This document shows positions 1-6,628 of a stretch of 18,621 bases of DNA, piece after piece. Both the position numbers and the translations under genes were made by a program. The notes under the pieces were generated by a model, which saw only the letters and a list, made by a program, of their open reading frames with translations, searched no databases and was not told the DNA's origin. How positions within the stretch are numbered: position 1 is the stretch's first letter; every line of letters begins with the position of its first letter. The stretch is from an uncultured Bacteroidales bacterium. GTDB lineage: Bacteria > Bacteroidota > Bacteroidia > Bacteroidales > Paludibacteraceae. Location of the stretch: the NCBI GenBank assembly GCA_937901025.1, contig CALCGR010000099.1, forward strand, positions 1-18,621, in the 5' to 3' direction.

Positions 1-52
1 GTTAGGCCTGTCGCTAGCGTTCATCCTGAGCCAGGATCAAACTCTTCGTTGT
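1..52 (-). rRNA. 16S ribosomal RNA, 5' end only (runs off the left edge)
   Basis: The reverse complement carries the universal 16S 5' sequence AGAGTTTGATCCTGGCTCAG (the 27F site, plus-strand positions 25-44), followed by GATGAACGCTAGCGACAGGC, the pattern seen in Bacteroidales. Only about the first 50 nt of the gene are present, so no variable region can be used for finer taxonomy. The mature 5' end is placed near 52 by analogy; the exact processing site cannot be read from the sequence. The gene is transcribed leftward, the same direction as the operon upstream of it. Confidence 0.97.
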
Positions 53-240
53 AAAAAAAAATTATAACTTAGCTCAGAATAACTAGATTTACTGTGTACT
101 TAATTAACGGGAACTTAAACGTTACAATTACTTGTAAATTTTCCCAATTCTTGTACTACATCTTGATTAGTCAAAATTTCCAAAGATCACAAGCTTTCGC
201 TCATTTTTCGACCCTAAGGCCTCATTTTTTCGCGAAAGCG
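53..240 (-). other. rRNA operon 5' leader
   Basis: About 190 nt lie between the inferred transcription start (near 240) and the 16S 5' end. The stretch is AT-rich and has no supportable coding region; short open frames here have no recognisable product. It holds an 8-bp inverted repeat at its very start (193-200 with 232-239) and two near-identical CTCATTTTTCG-type direct repeats (200-210 and 222-233). I expected a boxA-like antitermination signal in this position but could not identify one with confidence. A long processing stem for 16S maturation cannot be judged because the downstream half is outside the window. Confidence 0.6.
193..239 (-). other. Inverted repeat at the 5' end of the rRNA leader
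   Basis: GCTTTCGC at 193-200 is perfectly complementary to GCGAAAGC at 232-239, leaving a 31-nt loop. The right arm ends within a base or two of the inferred transcription start, so the primary transcript would begin with this stem. A role in 5'-end stability, processing or antitermination is possible but not shown by the sequence. Confidence 0.5.
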
Positions 241-244
241 ACTG

Positions 245-276
245 CAAAATTACTGCTTTTTTTTGACATGACCAAA
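245..276 (-). promoter_or_regulatory. Promoter of the rRNA operon (Bacteroidetes type)
   Basis: On the minus strand a -33 element TTTG (273-276) is followed after exactly 20 bp by the -7 element TAATTTTG (245-252), which matches the Bacteroidetes consensus TAnnTTTG. Transcription would start near 240. Upstream lie T/A tracts (288-294, 298-301) that could act as an UP-like element. The match of both elements and the spacing, in front of an rRNA gene, makes this a strong call; the start base itself is inferred. Confidence 0.88.
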
Positions 277-312
277 TTTTAGGTGCATTTTTTTGCATTT
301 TCTTTGTAAACG

Positions 313-358
313 ACTGATAATCAGTATAGCGATTTTTGGCCATTTTTGGGCGTTTTTT
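313..358. promoter_or_regulatory. Palindrome and phased T-tracts upstream of the rRNA promoter
   Basis: A perfect palindrome ACTGATAATCAGT (313-325) lies about 75-85 bp upstream of the inferred rRNA start. Next to it are three T-tracts at 333-337, 343-347 and 353-358, with centres 10 and 10.5 bp apart. Tracts phased with the helical repeat are known to bend DNA, and such bends are common upstream of strong promoters. The palindrome could bind a dimeric regulator. Both roles are inference from position and sequence pattern. Confidence 0.4.
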
Positions 359-369
359 CGACTTTCATC

Positions 370-410
370 AAAAAACAAGGAGTGAGCCGATTTTTCGCCA
401 CTCACTCCTT
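370..410 (-). terminator. Rho-independent terminator of the ribE-to-DUF4293 operon
   Basis: Perfect 10-bp inverted repeat AAGGAGTGAG (377-386) / CTCACTCCTT (401-410) with a 14-nt loop. On the minus strand the stem is followed by G and then six T (370-375). It begins 31 nt past the stop codon of the DUF4293 gene. It separates that operon from the rRNA promoter, whose -33 element lies about 95 bp further on. Confidence 0.85.
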
Positions 411-440
411 AATATATTTTACGCGCGCACGCGAGGGGAT

Positions 441-941
441 TTATCTTATCCTATCCATCGAACGCACCAGGGCCTCGTCCTTCAAGATACGACGCACGGA
501 CATCAGCGTCAGCACCAGACAGATGAGCGGGATACAAGCCCCAAAGAGGATATCCCAATCAGCGGCTACGGTGTGCTTGCCAAACCATACATAGACAAAC
601 AGGATGGCGTAATACCCTACGCACAGCAATGCCAAGAATATCGAGAGGCGAGCCTGAAGGATACGTTTTTTAAACAGGAAGATGATCACCAACGCTAAGG
701 CGGGAATCAGGAGCGTGGTAGCGGTAAGGCCCCAGATACCGTTCAAAACAGCGGGCGCAGTGTCTTCTGCTGTTACGGCATAATCGGAGACGATCTCCGT
801 CAGTCCGCTCGCGCGCAGTTCAAAGAGGCGTTGCACGGCGGCATCGTCAGGAGTGGAGAACTGTACCACCGGTAAAAAGAAAAGGGTGATACCTAAAGCC
901 ACAATGGCTAATAAATACAGGGTTTGGATGCGTTGGATCAT
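441..941 (-). CDS. DUF4293 family integral membrane protein
   Basis: A 166-residue membrane protein with four predicted transmembrane helices (about 6-25, 70-90, 98-120 and 129-148) and a soluble loop of about 45 residues after the first. The N-terminus MIQRIQTLYLL and the C-terminal pattern ILKDEALVRSMDRIR are typical of DUF4293, a Bacteroidetes family of unknown function; length is also typical. It is the last gene of the operon that starts at ribE and is followed by a clear terminator. The 28-nt spacer to the acetyltransferase upstream is mostly a heptanucleotide array, so its ribosome loading region is repeat-derived. Function cannot be inferred beyond membrane location. Confidence 0.85.
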   Translation of the reverse strand: MIQRIQTLYLLAIVALGITLFFLPVVQFSTPDDAAVQRLFELRASGLTEIVSDYAVTAEDTAPAVLNGIWGLTATTLLIPALALVIIFLFKKRILQARLSIFLALLCVGYYAILFVYVWFGKHTVAADWDILFGACIPLICLVLTLMSVRRILKDEALVRSMDRIR

Positions 942-948
942 ATTTGTC

Positions 949-969
949 TTTAGTTTTTAGTCGTTAGTT
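949..969. repeat. Heptanucleotide array A (three KTTAGTY units) in an intergenic spacer
   Basis: Three contiguous 7-nt units of the form TTTAGTT/TTTAGTC and GTTAGTT, ending directly against the TTA (970-972) that is the stop codon of the acetyltransferase gene. On the gene strand each unit contains CTAA, so TAA recurs every 7 nt and falls in all three frames within the array. The array fills 21 of the 28 nt between the two genes. The same unit type recurs at 1540 and 12753. Confidence 0.8.
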
Positions 970-1539
970 TTAGAGACAAACGACAGAGTCGTTTTTGAGT
1001 TGATAGCGTTCGCCGGTGGCGGGACAAGTGGCAAGACCGGAGGCATCGAAACTGAGTTTCTCGCCGTAACGGCTCACCCACCCTATGCGACGAGCGGGAT
1101 TGCCTACCATCAAAGCGAAGTCGGGTACGTCCTTCGTCACTACACTGCCGGCACCGATAAGACAATACTGCCCTAAGGTGTGACCGCAGACGATGGTGGC
1201 ATTAGCACCTACCGAAGCACCGCGTTTAATGAGGGTTGGCTTATACTCCGACTTACGGCTAACCGCCGCACGGGGATTGATGACGTTGGTAAAGACCATC
1301 GAAGGACCCAAGAAGACATCGTCTTCGCAGTTAACGCCGGTATAGACGCTGACATTATTCTGGATCTTACAGTTACGCCCCAACACCACATCGGGCGAGA
1401 TGACTACGTTCTGACCAATGTTACAGTCGGGACCGATGGTGCAACCGGACATTATATGGCTGAAGTGCCAGATCTTCGTGCCGTCGCCAATGACGCAGTG
1501 GTCATCAACATAAGCGGATTCGTGTTTGAAATAAGACAT
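970..1539 (-). CDS. Left-handed beta-helix sugar N-acetyltransferase, WbpD/WlbB-like
   Basis: The 189-residue protein is built of hexapeptide repeats (about residues 12-80 and 100-150, for example CTIGPDCNIGQNVVISPDVV) that form a left-handed beta-helix, and ends in NPARRIGWVSRYGEKL. The segment KIQNNVSVYTGVNCEDDVFL with GPSMVFTNVINPRA matches the WbpD/WlbB group. That group uses acetyl-CoA to N-acetylate UDP-2-acetamido-3-amino-2,3-dideoxy-glucuronate for surface polysaccharide, in the cytoplasm. The rest of that pathway (dehydrogenase, oxidoreductase, aminotransferase) is not in this window, so the exact substrate is uncertain. A short tail with two cysteines (CPATGERYQL...VVCL) follows the helix. 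Both flanking spacers consist of heptamer arrays, which also contribute the stop codon context. Confidence 0.85.
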   Translation of the reverse strand: MSYFKHESAYVDDHCVIGDGTKIWHFSHIMSGCTIGPDCNIGQNVVISPDVVLGRNCKIQNNVSVYTGVNCEDDVFLGPSMVFTNVINPRAAVSRKSEYKPTLIKRGASVGANATIVCGHTLGQYCLIGAGSVVTKDVPDFALMVGNPARRIGWVSRYGEKLSFDASGLATCPATGERYQLKNDSVVCL

Positions 1540-1562
1540 AGTCGTTAGTGGTTAGTCGTTAG
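1540..1562. repeat. Heptanucleotide array B (AGTCGTT units) between rseP and the acetyltransferase gene
   Basis: Three 7-nt units starting at 1540 (AGTCGTT, AGTGGTT, AGTCGTT) continue with AG into the TTA (1563-1565) that is the stop codon of rseP. The array is the entire 23-nt spacer: it touches the start codon of the downstream gene (1537-1539) on one side and the rseP stop on the other. On the gene strand it again reads CTAAC-rich, giving TAA in several frames. Confidence 0.82.
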
Positions 1563-3023
1563 TTACATAAATATCTTTAAAACATCGTTACCATTGGCAA
1601 AGATAAGCAGGGCGAGCAGGAGCCACATCCCTATTTGGTTGGCGCGCTCGAGGAACTTATCCGAGGGTTGCTTACCTGTCACTATCTCGAAAATCAGGAA
1701 CAAGATATATCCGCCATCAAGGGCAGGGATCGGTAAGAAATTCATAAATGCTAAAATCAAACTCAGGAAAGCGGTCATATACCAGAACGATTCCCAGTCC
1801 CATAAGCCGGCAAACATATTTCCGATAGCCCCGAAACCGCCGAGGGATTGTGCACCCTCCTTGGTAAAGACGAGACGGAACTGCTTAACGTACATCACGA
1901 GTGTACTCCAGCCGTGTTCGATACCGCGTTTCATCGACTCGAAGAAGCCATAATGTACGGTCTTGGGTTCGATAAAGTCGAACTTCGACTTCACCCCTAC
2001 CCCTAACATACACTGGTCGCCCATAAACGCTTCCGCGGTGAGGTATTCGCCATTGCGGTAGAAACCCAAGGAGACCGTTTCACAGGGGTGTTTCTTCAGT
2101 TCGTTCTGCACCTCGTAGAAAGACGGGGTCAACACACCCGATACTTGTACCACACTATCGCCCGGTTGAAGACCCATGAACGAACCCGTTTGGCCCTCTT
2201 CCACTTGCGCTACCACGAAGGGGAAATACTCACCCATCGCCACATAATTGCGAGACTGATAATGCTTATCCTTACGTTTGTGGCCGCGCTCAATACGCGC
2301 GAATTCCGATTGCGCCGAAAGCAGGTTTGTTCCCAAGGCATCCGACATGGTCAACGTATCCCCGCGCTCAACAACAACATTGCGTTTGCCTTCGACGATG
2401 AGGGAACGGAAGACATCGGAGAGTTGTTGAGGTTCAACACCATCAATGGAGACGATCTTATCCTGTTGCTCAAAACCCTCTTGGGTGAAGACCTCACTAA
2501 AATACAGTCCTTGGTGAGCGTTCTCCAACGGCAAGGTGGTCTCGCCCCAATGGAAGAAGACGAGTCCGAAGATCATCAGGGCCGCGATGAAGTTAACGAG
2601 GATACCGCCGGCGATGATGAGCAGGCGTTGCCATACATTCTTCGAGCGGAACTCCCAGGGTTGCGCCTGAGACGCGAGTTGAGTGGCATCGTGCGTCTCA
2701 TCCACCATTCCGGAGATGGCGCAATAGCCGCCGAAGGGCAACCAACCGATTCCCCACTCCGTAGACTCGGTGTGCTTGGACCACTCATCGTTCTCGGTGG
2801 TGTTCGGTGCCAGAAGGGCCATATGCCAACGACCATCGAACTTTTTAAACCTTAGCAAGGAGAACTTAGGGTTGAAAAACATATAGAATTTCTCTACGCG
2901 AACGCCGCAGAGACGGGCGCAAAGAAAATGGCCAAACTCGTGAATCACCACCAAGAAACTGAGGCTGAGCATCAGTTGGGCGGCTTTAATCCAGAAAGAA
3001 GGAGATATTAAGAAATCGAACAT
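1563..3023 (-). CDS. rseP: RseP-type site-2 intramembrane zinc metalloprotease (M50B)
   Basis: A 486-residue membrane protease. The zinc-binding motif HEFGH (residues 28-32) lies in the first transmembrane segment, and the second metal-binding motif LDG (435-437, in NFLPIPALDGG) lies near the C-terminus. Two PDZ-like regions sit between them (around 180-215 and 285-335). RseP cleaves membrane-bound anti-sigma factors in the inner membrane as the second step of envelope-stress signalling; in Bacteroidetes the substrates are less well defined. It overlaps the end of dxr by 16 bp, a conserved pairing (dxr-rseP) in many bacteria, which suggests translational coupling. The region between HEFGH and the first PDZ domain is longer than in the E. 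coli protein, as is usual for Bacteroidetes. All catalytic residues are present. Confidence 0.95.
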   Translation of the reverse strand: MFDFLISPSFWIKAAQLMLSLSFLVVIHEFGHFLCARLCGVRVEKFYMFFNPKFSLLRFKKFDGRWHMALLAPNTTENDEWSKHTESTEWGIGWLPFGGYCAISGMVDETHDATQLASQAQPWEFRSKNVWQRLLIIAGGILVNFIAALMIFGLVFFHWGETTLPLENAHQGLYFSEVFTQEGFEQQDKIVSIDGVEPQQLSDVFRSLIVEGKRNVVVERGDTLTMSDALGTNLLSAQSEFARIERGHKRKDKHYQSRNYVAMGEYFPFVVAQVEEGQTGSFMGLQPGDSVVQVSGVLTPSFYEVQNELKKHPCETVSLGFYRNGEYLTAEAFMGDQCMLGVGVKSKFDFIEPKTVHYGFFESMKRGIEHGWSTLVMYVKQFRLVFTKEGAQSLGGFGAIGNMFAGLWDWESFWYMTAFLSLILAFMNFLPIPALDGGYILFLIFEIVTGKQPSDKFLERANQIGMWLLLALLIFANGNDVLKIFM

Positions 3024-4153
3024 AATGAACGTGTTATTTTATCCGTAGCGACATAGTCGTCGTAGGTAGGATTAGCAATATAATTGATTTTATCCATCGC
3101 ATTAGCGATGATGTCGGACATCTGCAGGAACCCGCACCGTCCTTCGCGGAAGGCGAGGTTCGCTATTTCGTTCGCCGCATTGAGGGCGCACGGGATATTT
3201 CCGCCTCGTTCAATCGCCTTATACGCGAGGGCGAGGTTCGGGAAACGCTCGAGGTCGGGTTTAAGGAACGTCAGTTGCCCAAGGTCCGTCAGGCTGATTC
3301 TACTGCAAGGGCTGGCGCAGCGTTCGGGGAACGTGAGGGCATATTGGATAGGCAGCCGCATGTCGGTGGGACCGAGTTGGGCTTTGACCGCTCCGTCAAC
3401 AAACTGAACCGCGGAGTGCACAATCGACTGGGGATGTACAAGCACCTCTATCTTCTCTGCCGATACACCAAAGAGCCATTTGGCTTCCATCACCTCAAAC
3501 CCTTTGTTCATCATCGAAGCAGAGTCGATGGTGATCTTTGCCCCCATCTCCCAATTCGGGTGTTTGAGTGCCTGCGCAGGGGTCACGGTACTTAGTTGCT
3601 CCTTGGTCAGGTTCAGGAACGGTCCGCCGCTGGCGGTGAGTAAGATCTTCTCTACCTCATTATTCTCTTCGCCTACCAAGGACTGGAAGATTGCCGAGTG
3701 TTCGCTATCCACGGGCAGGATAGGCGCATGGTATTCCAATGCGAGACGGGTGATGAGTTCGCCCGCCACCACAAGGGTTTCCTTATTGGCCAACGCAATG
3801 GTCTTACCCGCCTTGATAGCCTCTATCGTAGGACGCAAGCCGGCGTACCCCACCATCGCGGCAACCACCACATCCACACTCGGAAGAGTGACCATCTGGG
3901 CAATGGCCTCGTCGCCTCCCCAAATCTTAATGTTTAAGTCGGCTAAACCTTGTTTAAGGGTCGGCAGCAACGTCTCGTCCGCGATACAGACGACCTCCGG
4001 CCGAAACTGCCGGGCTTGCTCGATGAGCAGGTCCACGCTGCGATGAGCGCAGATGGCATAGACCTCAAAACGGTCGGGGTGCATCTTAACCACCTCAAGG
4101 GTCTGGGTACCGATAGAACCGGTGCTACCTAATATGGCTAGTTTGCGTTTCAC
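3008..4153 (-). CDS. dxr: 1-deoxy-D-xylulose 5-phosphate reductoisomerase
   Basis: Converts 1-deoxy-D-xylulose 5-phosphate to 2-C-methyl-D-erythritol 4-phosphate with NADPH, the committing step of the MEP isoprenoid pathway; cytoplasmic. The N-terminal NADPH-binding motif LGSTGSIGTQTL spans residues 8-19. The metal ligands are Asp149 and Glu151 (VDSEHSA) and Glu220 (MMNKGFEVMEA). The substrate-binding SGGPF (175-179) and HPNWEMG (198-204) are present, as is HPQSIVHS (240-247). The length, 381 residues, is normal. The start codon is GTG (4151-4153), one base after the stop of the upstream LytM-like gene; it gives the expected N-terminus KRKLAILGSTG. The gene overlaps rseP by 16 bp. Confidence 0.97.
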   Translation of the reverse strand: MKRKLAILGSTGSIGTQTLEVVKMHPDRFEVYAICAHRSVDLLIEQARQFRPEVVCIADETLLPTLKQGLADLNIKIWGGDEAIAQMVTLPSVDVVVAAMVGYAGLRPTIEAIKAGKTIALANKETLVVAGELITRLALEYHAPILPVDSEHSAIFQSLVGEENNEVEKILLTASGGPFLNLTKEQLSTVTPAQALKHPNWEMGAKITIDSASMMNKGFEVMEAKWLFGVSAEKIEVLVHPQSIVHSAVQFVDGAVKAQLGPTDMRLPIQYALTFPERCASPCSRISLTDLGQLTFLKPDLERFPNLALAYKAIERGGNIPCALNAANEIANLAFREGRCGFLQMSDIIANAMDKINYIANPTYDDYVATDKITRSLCSIS

Positions 4154-4154
4154 G

Positions 4155-4985
4155 TTAGAAAGCGATTACTTCTTCGGGGTTGATATTATCGCCGTTGTAC
4201 CATAGTTCGAAGGACAGCGGGAGGGTACTGCTTGCCAATGCTACGGAAGCTCCGGCATCCACGTGGGAGCCGACGGGTTGCAGTACCTTGCTCACATTCC
4301 GATAAACGGTCATATACTCGTCGTGCTGAAGGACGAGGGTATAGGTGTTGTTAATCTCGTAGGTAACAAAGACCACGGTACCGGCCAGCACGGAGTTGAT
4401 ATAGGGTTTCGAGGTACGGATCTCTACCCCGCGTTTCGTTTGTTCATAAGGCGTAACCACTACCCCTTGAACGGGTTTGAAGAACGTAATCGTCGGGACG
4501 GTCTGCTGAACGGAGAACAGATGGAGGTTATCCTTTTCCTTTGCCTCGTATTGAGCAATAAACTCCTCCGTAGCCTCGGCTTTGGCTTCGAGCAGACGGG
4601 TACGCGCCAATATCTGTAAGGAGTCCAGCGGCAGGATCGTGTCCGCCTTCACCTCCCCTTGCAACACCTGCTTGACGATATCGATACACTGCGCCTGAAG
4701 CGTCACCTCCGCAGAAAGCGAGTCTACGGCGATGGTTTTTTCGACCAGTTGGTGACGGATACTATCCGAATACCCCGGCAGCAGGTTCCTCAGCGGAGTA
4801 TAGATAATCAGTACAGCGAGTCCGAATAGGATGACGAAGAAACTGATGGTAAAGAGCGTAAACGCACCGAGCCGACTGGCTTTGATATGCCAGGCCTCTA
4901 CGAGGGTGTCCTCGTTCATTAGGGACAGACGGTACTTATAGTTAATCCGCTGCCACCAGGAATCGGGATTTTTCTTTTTGGCCAT
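4155..4985 (-). CDS. Membrane-anchored LytM/M23-like protein, probably catalytically inactive
   Basis: A 276-residue protein with a short basic cytoplasmic N-terminus, one transmembrane helix (about 39-62), a helical, coiled-coil-prone stretch (about 75-155) and a C-terminal LytM-type beta domain (about 168-274). The fold is seen in GVEIRTS, SVLAGTVVF, TLVLQHDEYMTVYRNVSKV, VGSHVDAGASVA and FELWYNGDNINPEEVI. Active M23 peptidases need zinc ligands in HxGxD and HxH; here the first is VEIR without His, and the usual HLHFE is LSFELW. The protein therefore resembles EnvC/NlpD-type regulators rather than an endopeptidase. It sits between fumarase and dxr with one-base gaps on both sides. A role in cell-wall hydrolase control is inference from fold and loss of ligands. 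Confidence 0.82.
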   Translation of the reverse strand: MAKKKNPDSWWQRINYKYRLSLMNEDTLVEAWHIKASRLGAFTLFTISFFVILFGLAVLIIYTPLRNLLPGYSDSIRHQLVEKTIAVDSLSAEVTLQAQCIDIVKQVLQGEVKADTILPLDSLQILARTRLLEAKAEATEEFIAQYEAKEKDNLHLFSVQQTVPTITFFKPVQGVVVTPYEQTKRGVEIRTSKPYINSVLAGTVVFVTYEINNTYTLVLQHDEYMTVYRNVSKVLQPVGSHVDAGASVALASSTLPLSFELWYNGDNINPEEVIAF

Positions 4986-4986
4986 C

Positions 4987-6627
4987 TTATTTGATTATCG
5001 TGCAGCCTTTGCAGGGTTGCAGTTGTTTGAAGAAGTCGTTGCCCTTATCATCGACTAAGATGAAGGCGGGGAAGTTCTCCACTTCGATCTTCCATATAGC
5101 TTCCATTCCTAGCTCGGGATACTCGACGCACTCGATACTCTTGATGTTCTCTTGCGCCAGGATAGCCGCCGGTCCGCCAATAGAACCTAAGTAGAAACCG
5201 CCATGTTTCCGGCAGGCATTGGTGACATCGATGGAGCGATTGCCCTTGGCAAGCATAATCAGACTGCCGCCTTTCTCTTGGAACTCGTCCACATACGGAT
5301 CCATACGCCCCGCCGTGGTGGGACCCATCGAACCGCAAGCCATGCCCGCAGGGGTCTTCGCCGGTCCGGCGTAGTAGATAGGATGGTTCTTGAGGTACTC
5401 GGGCATCGGTTCGCCGGCATCGAGACGGGCTTTGATCTTCGCGTGAGCGATGTCGCGTCCGACGATGATCGTGCCGTTGAGGCTCAGACGAGTACCGATA
5501 GGATATTGGGTAAGGATCTTACAAACCTCGCGCATCGGCTGATTGAGGTTCACCTTCACGGCATTGCCCTCACCGGCTTGACGCAGTTCGGTAGGAATAA
5601 GTTCACCCGGATTGGTATCCATCTTCTCGATCCATATACCGTCCTTATTGATCTTACATTTGATGTTACGGTCTGCCGAGCAGCTCACGCCCAGTCCGAT
5701 AGGACAGCTGGCTCCGTGACGAGGCAGACGAACGACGCGGATATCGTGCGCCATATACTTGCCGCCAAACTGAGCACCGAGTCCGATCTTATATGCCTCT
5801 TGCAGCAGTTGTTGCTCGAGTTCGATATCGCGGAAAGCGCGTCCGGACGCATTGCCGGAGGTAGGCAGACTGTCGTAATAATGGGTAGAAGCGAGTTTGA
5901 CGGTCAGCAGGTTCTTTTCCGCACTGGTACCGCCAATGACGATGGCAATGTGGTAAGGCGGACAAGCGGCTGTACCTAACGATTTCATCTTCTCCACGAG
6001 GAAAGGAATGAGGGTACCCGGGTTTTGGATACGGGCTTTGGTCTCCTGATAGAGGTAACTCTTGTTGGCACTACCGCCGCCTTTGGTTACGCATAAGAAT
6101 CGGTATTCCATGCCTTCGGCTGCCTCCAGGTCAATTTGCGCCGGGAGGTTACACTTCGTATTCACTTCCTCGTACATCGTGAGGGGAGCGTTCTGGCTAT
6201 AACGCAGGTTCTGTTCGGTATAGGTCTTGAAGACCCCTTTGCTGAGGGCTTCCTCGTCCGAGTAACCGGTCCAGACTTGCTGTCCCTTCTCGCCGTGGAT
6301 GATAGCCGTACCCGTATCCTGACAGAGCGGAAGACAACCCTTCGCCGCTATCTCGGCATTGCGCAGGAAAGTGAGGGCTACATACTTATCGTTCTCACTG
6401 GCCTCCGGGTCGCGCAAGATCTTGGCGACTTGCAGGTTATGGGAACGGCGCAGCAGGAAACTGACATCGCGGAAGGCTTGGTTCGCCATCATCGTCAGCC
6501 CCTCGGGGGCGATCTTTAAGATGGGCTTGCCTTCAAACTCACTCACGGACACGTAGTCCTTGGTTAACAGATAATATTCCGTCTCGTCCTTGCCGAGTTG
6601 GAACATAGGTTCATAATGAAATTCCAT
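4987..6627 (-). CDS. Class I (iron-sulfur) fumarate hydratase
   Basis: Interconverts fumarate and malate in the cytoplasm. In anaerobic Bacteroidales the enzyme runs toward fumarate to feed fumarate reduction. The 546-residue length fits the single-chain FumA/FumB type. The three cysteines that should hold the oxygen-sensitive 4Fe-4S cluster are Cys102 (LPLCQDTGT), Cys222 (AACPPY) and Cys316 (VSCSADRN), close to the positions in E. coli FumA. TKGGGSANKS (181-190) and the C-terminal beta-domain motif ACGSMGPTTAGRMD are also typical. It has one-base gaps to ribE and to the LytM-like gene. The N-terminus YEPMFQLGKDETEYYLLTKDYVSV matches the family, supporting the ATG at 6627. Confidence 0.96.
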   Translation of the reverse strand: MEFHYEPMFQLGKDETEYYLLTKDYVSVSEFEGKPILKIAPEGLTMMANQAFRDVSFLLRRSHNLQVAKILRDPEASENDKYVALTFLRNAEIAAKGCLPLCQDTGTAIIHGEKGQQVWTGYSDEEALSKGVFKTYTEQNLRYSQNAPLTMYEEVNTKCNLPAQIDLEAAEGMEYRFLCVTKGGGSANKSYLYQETKARIQNPGTLIPFLVEKMKSLGTAACPPYHIAIVIGGTSAEKNLLTVKLASTHYYDSLPTSGNASGRAFRDIELEQQLLQEAYKIGLGAQFGGKYMAHDIRVVRLPRHGASCPIGLGVSCSADRNIKCKINKDGIWIEKMDTNPGELIPTELRQAGEGNAVKVNLNQPMREVCKILTQYPIGTRLSLNGTIIVGRDIAHAKIKARLDAGEPMPEYLKNHPIYYAGPAKTPAGMACGSMGPTTAGRMDPYVDEFQEKGGSLIMLAKGNRSIDVTNACRKHGGFYLGSIGGPAAILAQENIKSIECVEYPELGMEAIWKIEVENFPAFILVDDKGNDFFKQLQPCKGCTIIK

Positions 6628-6628
6628 A

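Noticed and set aside
181..188. Second rRNA promoter -7 element (GATCTTTG on the minus strand)
   Set aside because: Lacks the T of TAnnTTTG and no good TTTG was found at the right distance.
94..698. Short open frames in the region before and over the terminator and DUF4293 gene
   Set aside because: They lie in AT-rich leader or terminator sequence or antisense to a well-supported gene, have no recognisable product, and low-complexity translations.
949..969. TTTAGTT units as telomere-like repeats
   Set aside because: Similarity to the plant TTTAGGG repeat is partial, there are only three units, and they sit inside a bacterial operon.
2088..2855. A 255-codon open frame antisense to rseP
   Set aside because: rseP on the other strand has intact HEFGH and LDG motifs; the antisense product has no family features and no promoter.
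5203..5979. A 258-codon open frame antisense to fumarase
   Set aside because: Shadow of a highly conserved gene with all cluster cysteines; rich in Arg/His as expected from a reverse-frame translation.
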